From DATMGU01 sp035555315 (GTDB lineage Bacteria > Pseudomonadota > Alphaproteobacteria > ATCC43930 > CGMCC-115725), in NCBI GenBank assembly GCA_035555315.1, contig DATMGU010000081.1:1-46390 (forward strand): a DNA stretch of 46,390 nucleotides, read 5' to 3'. This document shows positions 17,225-25,587 of this stretch, piece after piece. A program made the position numbers and the translations under genes. A model generated the notes under the pieces. The model was not told the DNA's origin. It saw nothing but the letters and a program-made list of their open reading frames with translations, and ran no database searches. Position 1 is the first letter of the stretch; every line of letters starts with the position of its first letter.

Positions 17225-18988
17225 ATGAGCCGGGTACCTTTGCTTACACGGTCCGCCCTGGTGATTGGCCTCGTGCCCTGCGTGTTCCTGCTGGGGCTGG
17301 CGATCTATCTGGTCTATGGCGAGGACCCCATCCTCCAACATGGGCAAGCGCTGGTTACGGGCGACTACGAGACCGTGACCGCGGCGCGCGCCGTATTGGC
17401 AACGATGCAGGATGCGGAAGCCGACCAGCGCGGCTTCGTCATCACCGGCGACACGCGTTATCTCAACCAGTTCTCCGCCGCCGAGAAACAAGTGCCGGAG
17501 CAGCTGGCGCGGCTGCGGCAGCGCATCAGCCTGCCGAAAGAGCGCGCGGCGCTGGATGACCTCGACCAGGCGTTGAGGACGGAATTCGATCAGATGCGCC
17601 TGATCATGGACTCCCGCCGAACGTCGGGCTTCGCCGCGGCGGCGGCGCTGTTCGACCACCCCGGCGAGACGGTGATGGCGCGGATCCAGGCTTCGACCGG
17701 TCAGCTCGTCGCCAAGGCGGGCGAACGGGTCAAGGCCGGCCTCGGCGCGCTCGCAGCGGCCGAGCGACGCGCACGCATTCCGACGTTACTCGGTAGCGTG
17801 TTGTCGATCGTGGCGATCGCTACCGCGGCCTTGCTAACCATGTTCGCGATTCGGCGCAGCGAGCGGGCGGAAGCCAGCCGTGCGCGCCAAGCGGCCCTGC
17901 TGCAAGCGACGCTCGACAGCGTGCGCGAGGGCGTCGGCGCCTTCGACGCGAGCGGCGAATTGGTGGCTGTCAACCAGCGCTTCCTGACGATCGGCAGCTT
18001 TCCCGAAGCGATCGGCACCCTGAAGACGCCGCTCGCCTCGATCACCACCGTGGAGGGCACGCCGCATGCGGTATTCGCCGATCTGCCGGCGATCGAGGCG
18101 GATAGCCGGCGTGCCGGCGGCCCGGTGCTGGTCGAGCGCCGCAGCACCGACGGAAGGATCATCGAGATCTACGTGAACCCGACGCCCGGAGGCGGGTTCG
18201 TCACCACGTCGATCGACGTGTCGCAGCAGCGACAGGCGGAAACCATAGCCCGGCAGTCGGCAAAGATGGACACGCTGGGGCAACTCACCGGCGGCATCGC
18301 CCATGACTTCAACAATCTCCTGACCGTCGTCATGGGCAACCTGTCGATGTTGGAAAGCCGGAGTGATCTGGACGCGGCGGCACGGGCGCGGATCGCCGCG
18401 GCGCTCGCCGGCGCGGAACGCGGCGCCAAACTGATTAGCCAGTTGCTGGCCTTCGCCCGGCGCCAGCCGCTCGAGCCCCGCAGCATCGATCTCGGCGAGT
18501 TGTTGACCGAGATCGACGAGATATTGGGCCGTACCCTGGGTGGAACCATCGAGCTGAAGACGATCAGGGCGGACGGGCTGTGGCAAACGCTGGTCGATCC
18601 GAATCAGATCGCGAATGCGATCCTCAATATGGCGCTGAATGCCCGTGACGCCATGCCGGATGGTGGCAAATTGACCGTCGACGTGAGCAATGCCACGCTC
18701 GACGACGCCTATGTCGAGCGCAATGCCGACGTCAAGGCCGGCCCCTACGTCCTTTTGACGGTGACCGATACCGGTACCGGCATCCCGGCCGATATCCTCG
18801 ATCACGTCTTCGAACCCTTCTTCACCACCAAGCGCGACGGAGAGGGCAGCGGCCTGGGGCTCAGCCAGGTGTTCGGCTTCGTCAAGCAATCCAATGGCCA
18901 CATCAAGATCGTCAGCACGCCCGGTCACGGGACAGCCGTGAAGCTCTATCTGCCGCGTGCCGAAATCCCACCCGCGCAACCGGCCTGA
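17225..18988 (+). CDS. CHASE3-PAS sensor histidine kinase
   Basis: Membrane sensor kinase of 587 residues. TM1 (about 9-30) precedes a CHASE3-like extracytoplasmic domain with the family motif DAEADQRGFVITGDTRYL; TM2 lies near 185-205. A PAS-like domain (ATLDSVREGVGAFDASGELVAVNQRF) follows. The HisKA box GGIAHDFNNLL places the phospho-acceptor at His360. The ATPase boxes are NMALNARDAMPDGG (N), DTGTGIP (G1), FEPFFTTKRDGEGSGLGLSQVFG (F/G2). There is no attached receiver, and no response regulator gene lies beside it. The 228 bases upstream, shared with the divergent dehydrogenase gene, hold no recognisable element. Confidence 0.92.
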   Translation: MSRVPLLTRSALVIGLVPCVFLLGLAIYLVYGEDPILQHGQALVTGDYETVTAARAVLATMQDAEADQRGFVITGDTRYLNQFSAAEKQVPEQLARLRQRISLPKERAALDDLDQALRTEFDQMRLIMDSRRTSGFAAAAALFDHPGETVMARIQASTGQLVAKAGERVKAGLGALAAAERRARIPTLLGSVLSIVAIATAALLTMFAIRRSERAEASRARQAALLQATLDSVREGVGAFDASGELVAVNQRFLTIGSFPEAIGTLKTPLASITTVEGTPHAVFADLPAIEADSRRAGGPVLVERRSTDGRIIEIYVNPTPGGGFVTTSIDVSQQRQAETIARQSAKMDTLGQLTGGIAHDFNNLLTVVMGNLSMLESRSDLDAAARARIAAALAGAERGAKLISQLLAFARRQPLEPRSIDLGELLTEIDEILGRTLGGTIELKTIRADGLWQTLVDPNQIANAILNMALNARDAMPDGGKLTVDVSNATLDDAYVERNADVKAGPYVLLTVTDTGTGIPADILDHVFEPFFTTKRDGEGSGLGLSQVFGFVKQSNGHIKIVSTPGHGTAVKLYLPRAEIPPAQPA

Positions 18989-19263
18989 TCTCAGCTACGC
19001 GTCACTGGCGCTCGGTTCGGCATTGGCCGCATCCATCCATGTACCCACACGCCATCACCAGCATCCTCAGCTCCTCGTCAAGCGGGCGGGTCATCAAGCG
19101 CAACGCCGTCTTCCTGCCGGACTCGCCCAGCGGCGCGGTTCTCGCCCCGCCCTCTACGCGCTGGCCGCCAATCTGTTGGTGGCCGCGATCCTGATGCTGG
19201 TATTCGACGCGATCGGCGTACGGAGGACGCGGTCGCGCGCCGAGCGGCTTAGCGAACGGCCTT

Positions 19264-19677
19264 TCAGGCGGGCAAATTCAGCATGACGTCGATCGCCTTC
19301 ACCGCCGCCGTCGCATAGGGCTTCAACCGCGACGGGATCTGACTCGGCAGGATGTCGGGGCCGAGGATGCCGATCCCGACCGGCTTCATGAATTCGAGTT
19401 GCAATTGGACGATCGCGTCGCTGACCGTCTGACCCATGACGTGGCCATGGGCGGTTTCGCCCCGTTCTATAATGCCCAGCACGGCGACGCCGTCGATGTC
19501 GGCGCGGCGCAGCAACTTCTTCAGGGCCAGCGGCTTTTCATAGGAGCCGGGGACCCAAACCTCGGCCAGGATTTGCATGCCATGCGCCACGGCGGTCTCG
19601 CGCGCCGCGGCCACCATGATCTCCCCGGCTTCACGATGGAACGACCCGATAATCAGGGCGATGCGCTTGTCCGTCAT
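19264..19677 (-). CDS. ribH: 6,7-dimethyl-8-ribityllumazine synthase, archaeal-like type
   Basis: Condenses the pyrimidine ribitylaminouracil with dihydroxybutanone phosphate in riboflavin synthesis. With ATG 19677 (MTDKRIALIIGSFHREAGEI) it has 137 residues. VWVPGSYEKPLALKKLL forms the pyrimidine pocket. IIERGETAHGHVMGQTVSDAI carries the conserved GET-xH block with the catalytic His. The PSRLKPYATAAVKAIDVML end and shortness resemble archaeal lumazine synthases more than the usual bacterial RibH. No other rib gene is nearby, so it may be a second copy, and catalysis is not proven. The symbol reflects the family. Confidence 0.8.
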   Translation of the reverse strand: MTDKRIALIIGSFHREAGEIMVAAARETAVAHGMQILAEVWVPGSYEKPLALKKLLRRADIDGVAVLGIIERGETAHGHVMGQTVSDAIVQLQLEFMKPVGIGILGPDILPSQIPSRLKPYATAAVKAIDVMLNLPA

Positions 19678-19954
19678 GGTGCAGTCTTTCGCTGGGTAAA
19701 GGGATGCCGGCCGGTTCGACGGTTTGTCGGAAAGCGTCCCGTATCCCATTTTCCCTCGGCGATTCGCAAGCCCGCTGAAACAGTCCGCTGAAACGGTTGG
19801 GGGATCGGGCACGGTTGATGACACGCCCTCTTGATCCCGGGCCGCTGATTACCTACCTGATCTAGTATCCGGTGGCGATGGTCGTCATCGGGGTGGGTGC
19901 CGAGAATGGGCCCGCATCGTCTGCTCGCTCTGCTGAGGAGGAGGCTTTACCGGT

Positions 19955-20449
19955 ATGAATCGTCTATCGCTCTTCAACTCCCCGCTGTTGCTCGGCTTCG
20001 ATCATTTCGAACGGGCGCTCGACCGGGTGTCGAAAACCTCGGCGGACGGGTATCCGCCCTACAATATCGAACAGATGGGCGACGATCGTCTGCGCATCAC
20101 CCTCGCGGTAGCGGGCTTTCGTATGGATGATCTGACGGTGCAGATCGAGGATAACCAGCTGGTCATCCGCGGCAAGCAAACCGACGATCAGGATCGCATC
20201 TACCTCCACCGCGGCATCGCGGCACGGCAGTTTCACCGTTCCTTCGTGCTTGCCGAGGGTATCGAGGTCACGGGTGCGTCCCTGGATAACGGATTGCTGC
20301 ATGTGGATTTGGTCCGACCGCTGGTCCAACCGAAGATTCGCAAGGTCGAGATCAAATCGAACGGCGCCAAGCCAAACGGCACGGGCCGGCGTGAACCCCA
20401 ATCCATCGATATCGCGCCGGACCGATCTGTCGAGACGGCATCGGCTTAA
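19955..20449 (+). CDS. Small heat-shock protein Hsp20 (IbpA-like)
   Basis: ATP-independent holdase chaperone of the Hsp20/alpha-crystallin family (164 residues). It begins MNRLSLFNSPLLLGFDHFE, like IbpA. The core is YPPYNIEQMGDDRLRITLAVAGF through the beta-sandwich to the A-x-x-x-n-G-L-type motif ASLDNGLLHVDL. A strong GAGGAGGAGG ribosome-binding sequence precedes ATG 19955. A TTGATC box at 19831-19836 could be part of a heat-shock or housekeeping promoter, but no convincing -10 follows. The Lys/Asn-rich tail (about 130-164) is variable. DUF1150 follows on the same strand. Confidence 0.93.
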   Translation: MNRLSLFNSPLLLGFDHFERALDRVSKTSADGYPPYNIEQMGDDRLRITLAVAGFRMDDLTVQIEDNQLVIRGKQTDDQDRIYLHRGIAARQFHRSFVLAEGIEVTGASLDNGLLHVDLVRPLVQPKIRKVEIKSNGAKPNGTGRREPQSIDIAPDRSVETASA

Positions 20450-20568
20450 CGGCGGGGTTTGTAGGCGGGCTTGAAGCCGCCCCTCGAGCATTTCGCAGGC
20501 TGAGATCCGCCAGGCCCCTCGATTTTGCAGGGATGGCGCCCACCAGCCAGTTATGGAAAGATACGGTT

Positions 20569-20784
20569 ATGAACCAGGTAGAAGAGCTACGGCACATTTC
20601 GCCCAAGGACTTCGCGGCCCTCGGCATGCAGGACTTGGCGTTCATCAAACCGATCGTCGTCAATGACGAGGTGGGATACGCGATCCACGCGGCGGACGGA
20701 ACCCAGATGGCCGTCATCGCGGACCGCGATGTCGCCTTCGCGGCGGTCCGTCAGCACGATCTGCAGCCGGTCAGCGTCCACTAA
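20569..20784 (+). CDS. DUF1150 family protein
   Basis: Small 71-residue protein of the alphaproteobacterial DUF1150 family; function unknown. It begins MNQVEELRHISPKDFAALG and contains DEVGYAIHAADGTQMAVIADRDVAFAAVRQHDL, typical of the family. I chose ATG 20569 because GGAAAG stands about eight bases upstream; an in-frame ATG at 20533 would add 12 residues. DUF1150 genes are commonly next to Hsp20 genes, as here, 119 bases downstream, hinting at a stress-related role. Confidence 0.85.
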   Translation: MNQVEELRHISPKDFAALGMQDLAFIKPIVVNDEVGYAIHAADGTQMAVIADRDVAFAAVRQHDLQPVSVH

Positions 20785-20827
20785 ACGCCGCGTTCCATGA
20801 AGGTTGGGCGGCGCTGGTCTCCGGGTA

Positions 20828-21901
20828 TCAGCGCTCGCCGGCACCCGGCCGCGAGACCGGCGTTTCGGCATTGGTCATGTCCACCCAATCGCCCCAACGC
20901 GCCTTGCGAGCGAGACGATAACCGGCGCCGGCACGGCGACTGACGATGTGGCGCGAGGCCGTTTCATCCGTGCACAGGCTCAATTCGACATGGCCGGATG
21001 CGAGCCGGGGCGATCGCAATACCCGCCCCACGGCCACGCCAGCTGGCACCGCCTCAGCCGGAGAGCGAGCCGCCTGCAACGGCCGCGGCCGTACCAACGC
21101 CACATAGGCGTATTTCTCATCTTCATAACCCAACACGGCCGATTTCGCGCGCCGATGCAGTTGCGTGCGCTGAACCCGCGTCGCGAAGTGACACCAATCC
21201 GGCGCCTCCAGCGGACAGTCGCGGTCATGCGGGCAGGGTGCGATCACATGGCCACCAAGCCCGATCAGCCTGGATCGCGCGGCGAGGATCCTGGCGAAAC
21301 CCTGTGGTGTCCCTGGCTCAACCAGCACCAGCATCCCGGAGCAGGCCGCCCAGAGCTGCGCCAGCAATTCGATCTGTGCCGGGCCCGTCAATTCACCCAA
21401 AAGATAGGCGGCCGTCACCAACTCATGCGAGCCGAGATCGCTCAACGGCAGGCTCAGATCGGCCCGTCGCCAAGTCGCCTCGCGCAGCCCCGGCGAAGCC
21501 GCGTGACCGGCAAGAAACCGGCCGCTTTCCTGGAACACCGCGCTGTCGTCGAGCAACAGGATATGGCCCGGCACCTGCCATGCGGGCGCCTCCGGCCAGA
21601 TGTGGGCGGCCGCCCACATCGCCGTCCCTGGTCCGGAACCGGCATCTAGGTGGCTGGCAGGCATGAAGCCCGGCCGGGCGACGGCGACCGCGTCGAGCGC
21701 CGCCGCGACCGCGGCGAAAGTGGCGGGCATGCGCGCCGACACATAGGCCGCGACATCCTTGGCATCGGCGACCGCGCCGCCGGCCTTGCCCGATCGGTAG
21801 CGCGCCGAAAGCCCGGCCACGACCTTGGGCAGGTCCATGGGTGCCGCCCGCTGGACCAGCACATCGATCGCCCGGCTCAGCCGGTCCGGCAGGTCGACCA
21901 T
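20828..21901 (-). CDS. Rsm22-family small-ribosomal-subunit methyltransferase-like protein
   Basis: Member of the Rsm22/METTL17 family (357 residues), SAM-methyltransferase-like proteins linked to small ribosomal subunit assembly. A helical N-terminus leads to the SAM-site motif HLDAGSGPGTAMWAA (about residue 84). HELVTAAYLLGEL and MLVLVEPGTPQGF follow. The cysteines APCPHDRDCPL and DWCHFATRVQRT match the cluster-binding region described for the family. It is the last gene after ptsN on the minus strand, 35 bases apart. Whether it methylates anything is not established for bacterial members. Confidence 0.88.
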   Translation of the reverse strand: MVDLPDRLSRAIDVLVQRAAPMDLPKVVAGLSARYRSGKAGGAVADAKDVAAYVSARMPATFAAVAAALDAVAVARPGFMPASHLDAGSGPGTAMWAAAHIWPEAPAWQVPGHILLLDDSAVFQESGRFLAGHAASPGLREATWRRADLSLPLSDLGSHELVTAAYLLGELTGPAQIELLAQLWAACSGMLVLVEPGTPQGFARILAARSRLIGLGGHVIAPCPHDRDCPLEAPDWCHFATRVQRTQLHRRAKSAVLGYEDEKYAYVALVRPRPLQAARSPAEAVPAGVAVGRVLRSPRLASGHVELSLCTDETASRHIVSRRAGAGYRLARKARWGDWVDMTNAETPVSRPGAGER

Positions 21902-21936
21902 CCTCTTCCCTTACGGCCGCTATTTACCGGGGCCGC

Positions 21937-22401
21937 TCAGGCGGCGTCGCTCGCCCGCTGTTCGGCCAGAATGGCGTAGAGCGCGTCGGGATTGTCGGCG
22001 CCGCGCAGCTTCGCGCAGATCGACCGATCGCGGAGCAACCTCGACACGCAGGCCAGCGCCTTCAAATGCTCGGCGCCTGCTCCTTGCGGTGCCAGCAGCA
22101 GGAAAACGAGGTCGACCGGCTGATTGTCGATCGCCTCGAAATCCACCGGCTTTTCCAGATGGGCGAACAGCCCGGTCATCTTCGTCACACCCGGCAATTT
22201 ACCGTGTGGGATGGCGATGCCGGCGCCTACCCCGGTCGTTCCCAGCCGCTCCCGCTCGGCCAGCACCTCATAGATCGCCCGTTCCGGCACTGCGACGATG
22301 AGGGCCGCACGCTTGGCCAACTCCTGCAGTGCCTGCTTCTTCGTCGCAGCCGGAAGCCTGGCGACGATGCTGTGCGGGGTGATCAGGTCGGTAACTTGCA
22401 T
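21937..22401 (-). CDS. ptsN: Nitrogen-regulatory PTS EIIA protein PtsN
   Basis: EIIA-Ntr phosphocarrier (154 residues from ATG 22401), cytoplasmic, receiving phosphate from NPr and regulating sigma-54 genes and potassium transport. His66 in GAGIAIPHGKLPGV is the phosphorylated histidine. PVDLVFLLLAPQGAGAEHLKALA is a family signature. It follows hpf and rpoN in the widely conserved rpoN-hpf-ptsN order. A 71-base spacer with a palindromic repeat separates it from hpf. The open frame upstream of ATG 22401 runs through that repeat and is not coding. Confidence 0.95.
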   Translation of the reverse strand: MQVTDLITPHSIVARLPAATKKQALQELAKRAALIVAVPERAIYEVLAERERLGTTGVGAGIAIPHGKLPGVTKMTGLFAHLEKPVDFEAIDNQPVDLVFLLLAPQGAGAEHLKALACVSRLLRDRSICAKLRGADNPDALYAILAEQRASDAA

Positions 22402-22435
22402 CAAGCTGACATCCTGAATGGGTCCTTGGAGCGTG

Positions 22436-22466
22436 TTCCGATCAGGTGGAACCCACCTGACCGGAG
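22436..22466. repeat. Palindromic repeat between hpf and ptsN
   Basis: Arms 22436-22449 (TTCCGATCAGGTGG) and 22453-22466 pair through 12 Watson-Crick matches with one mismatch and one G-T, around a three-base AAC loop. The flanks GCGTG and AATGCTC also look like the dispersed palindromes found between genes in alphaproteobacteria. The element begins only seven bases after the hpf stop, so it could act as an mRNA stability or attenuation hairpin; no T-run follows, so a classical terminator is unlikely. Confidence 0.75.
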
Positions 22467-22472
22467 AATGCT

Positions 22473-23108
22473 CTAGGCGGTACCCTGGTGGCTGGGATCG
22501 ATCCAGCCGATATGACCGTCCGCGCGGCGATACACGACGTTGAAGCCGCCATGTGCCGAATTGCGAAACATCAACGTCGGCTGGTCGGCCAGATCCATCC
22601 GCATGACCGCCTCGCAAACCGTCAGGAGGGGAATGTCGGTGGCCATCTCGGCGATGACAATGGGCTGGTCGCCCTCGCCATGCTCCTGACCGTCGACACC
22701 GTTCAGCATCGTGTCGGCCTGTGATTCGCCCTCCACATCCGCTTCGGGGGCCAGGATATAGGCGCGCCCGGCCAATTGCTCCTCCGGTCGCGGATCACGG
22801 CCATTGGTATGGTGATCACGCAGCCGACGCTTATAGCGGCGCATCCGCTTGGCGATATGTTCGGCGGCACCGTCGAACGCCGCGTAGGCGTCGTGGCCCT
22901 TCTCGCTGCCCTGCAACAGAATGCCCCGACCGACACGCACCGAGATATCGGCGCAGACCCGATGCGCCTCGCGCGAGATCACGGCATGCGCCTCGATCCC
23001 CGTGCCGAAATACTTCTCGACCAGAACGGTGAGTGACGTCTCGATATGCTCCTTCAAAGCTTGTCCGACATCAATTTGCTTACCAGTGACGAGGAACTGC
23101 ATGGTCAT
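22473..23108 (-). CDS. hpf: Long-form ribosome hibernation promoting factor HPF
   Basis: Binds the 30S decoding region and dimerises 70S ribosomes in stationary phase. The 211-residue length is the long form. The N-terminal HPF/RaiA domain is MQFLVTGKQIDVGQALKEHI through RMRRYKRRLRDHH. A flexible acidic linker follows. The C-terminal dimerisation domain carries LTVCEAVMRMDLADQPTLMFRNSAHGGFNVVYRRADGHIG. ATG 23108 and ATG 23102 are both possible; AGGGA lies upstream of the first. It sits between rpoN and ptsN, as is usual in proteobacteria. Confidence 0.95.
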   Translation of the reverse strand: MTMQFLVTGKQIDVGQALKEHIETSLTVLVEKYFGTGIEAHAVISREAHRVCADISVRVGRGILLQGSEKGHDAYAAFDGAAEHIAKRMRRYKRRLRDHHTNGRDPRPEEQLAGRAYILAPEADVEGESQADTMLNGVDGQEHGEGDQPIVIAEMATDIPLLTVCEAVMRMDLADQPTLMFRNSAHGGFNVVYRRADGHIGWIDPSHQGTA

Positions 23109-23167
23109 GGGTTTTTCCCTTTTTCCATCGCGTACGTCCCCTCGGCATCGCGGCGGCCGAGGGCCTC

Positions 23168-24745
23168 CTAGATTCGTAGGGACTTATCCCGCCGGCGCAA
23201 GACCGATGATGGAATACGCATCGCCTCACGGTATTTCGCCACGGTCCGCCGGGCTATGTCGATACCGCCCTGATGCAGAATTTCGACGATCTTATCATCG
23301 GACAGCACGTCGGTCGGCTGCTCCGCATCGATCAAGCCCTTGATCCGGAACCGAACCGCCTCGGCGGAATGAGAATCACCGCCATTCGCCGCCGGGATCG
23401 ACGAGGTGAAGAAATATTTCAGCTCGAAGATGCCCCGCGGCGTCGTCATGTACTTGTTCGTGGTGACACGGCTGACCGTGCTTTCATGCATGCCGATCGC
23501 CTCGGCGATGTCGCGCAGGATGAGTGGGCGCAACGAGGTCACGCCACGGGCGAAAAAGCCCTCCTGCTGCCGCACGATCTCGGTCGCCACGCGCAGGATG
23601 GTATTGGCCCGCTGATGGAGCGATTTCACCAGCCAATTGGCGGATTGAAACCGTTCCGTCAGATATTCTTTGTGCGTCTTGTCGGTGACCGCGCGGCTGA
23701 CCTTGGAATAATAGCGGGTGTTGACCAGGACGCGCGGCAAGGTATCGGCATTGAGCTCGACCGCCCAACCGGTGAGCGGCGAGCCGCGTAGCAGGATGTC
23801 TGGCACGATCGGCTGCGCCACCGCCCCATCGAAGGCCAGACCCGGCTTGGGGTTGAGCGCCCTGATCTCGGCCACCATGCCGGAGAAATCCTCGGCATCG
23901 ACGCCGCAAAGCCGCATCAGCGCGGCGGACTCTCGGTTGGCGAGCATCGGCAGATTTTCCACCAGGCGGCGCATGGCCGGGTCCAGGCGATCGCGCTCCG
24001 CCAGCTGAATGGCCAGACATTCGCTGAGCGAGCGGGCAAAGATGCCAGGCGGATCGAACCGCTGCAGCCGCAGCAAGGTCGCCTCGATCCGGTCGATCGG
24101 ACAGCCCAGCAAGGCCGCGGCCTCGTCAAGATCGGCCAGCAGATAGCCCGACGGCTCCAGCAGATCGATGAGATACCGGCCGATCATCCGCTCGATCGGG
24201 TCGGCGATATCCACCATCAATTGCTGCATCAGGTGTTCGCGCAGCGTGATTTCCTGGCCGAGCGTCTGTTCCAGCCCCGGCAGATCGTCGCCGTAATTCG
24301 TGCTGCTGTTGCGAGTCTGCCAGTTTTCCGCATCGCCGGTGCGATCGTGATCGCCCGATCCGTCAGCGCCCTCGCTGGCATTCCAGGTATCCGCGGCCTC
24401 GCCGTCGAAGGCGGGTTCGCTTTCGGCTGCGATAGCCGGCGTGTCGAAGGGGCTCGGCGTCTCGAAAGGATCGATCTTGTCCACCGGCGCGGCCGTCCCA
24501 TCGGACAGTGGGACGTGGTCGTCGGTACCGTTCGCCTGTGGACCGCTGGCGTCGCTGCCGCTGCCGATCGCGGGATCCGTCTCGGACTCGTCGCGCTCGA
24601 GCAACGGGTTCTGCTCGAGTTCTTGCTCGACGAATTCGCCAAGCTCCTGGTTGGACAGCTGCAGCAGCTTGATCGCCTGCTGCAGCTGCGGCGTCATTAC
24701 CAGAGCTTGGCTTTGCCTGAGATCAAGCCGTTGGCTGAGAGCCAT
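23168..24745 (-). CDS. rpoN: RNA polymerase sigma-54 factor RpoN
   Basis: Sigma-54, which directs RNA polymerase to -24/-12 promoters with enhancer-binding activators. It has 525 residues. The Gln/Leu-rich region I is SQRLDLRQSQALVMTPQLQQAIKLLQLSN. A long acidic Asp/Ser/Gly-rich region II spans about 50-155. The core-binding and helix-turn-helix region contains IGMHESTVSRVTTNKYM. The RpoN box ARRTVAKYREAMRIPSS is near the C-terminus. It follows lptB after 13 bases and precedes hpf, the canonical arrangement. Confidence 0.97.
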   Translation of the reverse strand: MALSQRLDLRQSQALVMTPQLQQAIKLLQLSNQELGEFVEQELEQNPLLERDESETDPAIGSGSDASGPQANGTDDHVPLSDGTAAPVDKIDPFETPSPFDTPAIAAESEPAFDGEAADTWNASEGADGSGDHDRTGDAENWQTRNSSTNYGDDLPGLEQTLGQEITLREHLMQQLMVDIADPIERMIGRYLIDLLEPSGYLLADLDEAAALLGCPIDRIEATLLRLQRFDPPGIFARSLSECLAIQLAERDRLDPAMRRLVENLPMLANRESAALMRLCGVDAEDFSGMVAEIRALNPKPGLAFDGAVAQPIVPDILLRGSPLTGWAVELNADTLPRVLVNTRYYSKVSRAVTDKTHKEYLTERFQSANWLVKSLHQRANTILRVATEIVRQQEGFFARGVTSLRPLILRDIAEAIGMHESTVSRVTTNKYMTTPRGIFELKYFFTSSIPAANGGDSHSAEAVRFRIKGLIDAEQPTDVLSDDKIVEILHQGGIDIARRTVAKYREAMRIPSSVLRRRDKSLRI

Positions 24746-24758
24746 GATGCGCTAGTGC

Positions 24759-25577
24759 TTAGAGGCTGAATCTTTCGCCAAGGTAAACGCGCCGAACGTT
24801 CACGTCAGCGACGATTTCCCCTGGCTCGCCCTCCATTAGCACCCGACCGTCATGCAGGATATAGGCTCGATCGACAATGTCGAGCGTGTCACGCACGTTA
24901 TGGTCTGTGATCAGCACCCCGATGCCGCGGTTTTTGAGGTGCTTGACCAACTCGCGGATATCGTTCACCGCAATGGGATCGATACCGGCGAGCGGCTCGT
25001 CGAGCAGAATGAAATGCGGCTGGGTCGCCAGCGCGCGGGCGATTTCCACGCGCCGTCGCTCACCGCCGGACAGTGCCAGCGCCGGAGTGCGTCGCAGGTG
25101 GCTGATGGAGAATTCGGCGAGCAACGCATCCAGCATCGCCTCGCGCGCATCGATAACCGGCTCGACCACTTCCAGCACGGCGCGGATATTGCCTTCGACC
25201 GAGAGGCCGCGAAAGATCGAAGCCTCCTGCGGCAGATAACCGATGCCGAGCCGCGCGCGCCGGTACATCGGCAGGCCGGTGATGTCATGGCCATCGAGCG
25301 AGATGCTGCCGACATCGGCGGAGATCAAGCCGGTGATGATGTAGAAACAGGTCGTCTTACCGGCACCGTTCGGACCGAGCAAGCCAACCGCCTCGCCGCG
25401 CTTCACGTTGATCGAAACGTCGCGCAGCACCGGCCGCTTCTGAAACTGCTTCCCGAGATTGGTCGCGACCAACCCAAGATTCGAGGAGACGAGACGCGGT
25501 CGCGTCTCCGACAGGTCCGTCGATATCTCGGCGGCGATCGACCGGGCGGGCTTCATCAGGGATTTTAGAAACGTCAT
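24759..25577 (-). CDS. lptB: LPS export ABC transporter ATP-binding protein LptB
   Basis: ATPase that drives lipopolysaccharide extraction by LptB2FGC. It has Walker A GPNGAGKTTCFY, signature LSGGERRRVE, Walker B FILLDEPLAGIDP and H-loop ITDHNV; LPQEASIFRGL is the LptB Q-loop. ATG 25577 gives 272 residues with an N-terminal extension of about 30; a TTG at 25586 would add three. It lies 10 bases after lptA and before rpoN, the conserved lptA-lptB-rpoN order. Confidence 0.96.
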   Translation of the reverse strand: MTFLKSLMKPARSIAAEISTDLSETRPRLVSSNLGLVATNLGKQFQKRPVLRDVSINVKRGEAVGLLGPNGAGKTTCFYIITGLISADVGSISLDGHDITGLPMYRRARLGIGYLPQEASIFRGLSVEGNIRAVLEVVEPVIDAREAMLDALLAEFSISHLRRTPALALSGGERRRVEIARALATQPHFILLDEPLAGIDPIAVNDIRELVKHLKNRGIGVLITDHNVRDTLDIVDRAYILHDGRVLMEGEPGEIVADVNVRRVYLGERFSL

Positions 25578-25587
25578 GGCGGGCAAT

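Noticed and set aside
18957..19286. Plus-strand 109-codon frame with a hydrophobic stretch (LYALAANLLVAAILMLVF)
   Set aside because: It overlaps both the histidine kinase end and ribH, lacks a ribosome-binding site, and its first half does not look like protein. It might hide a decayed small membrane protein, but I cannot support it; the 275-base gap is otherwise empty.
19825..19954. Possible heat-shock (sigma-32) promoter before hsp20
   Set aside because: A CTTGAT box at 19829-19834 fits a -35 element, but no matching -10 at proper spacing was seen.
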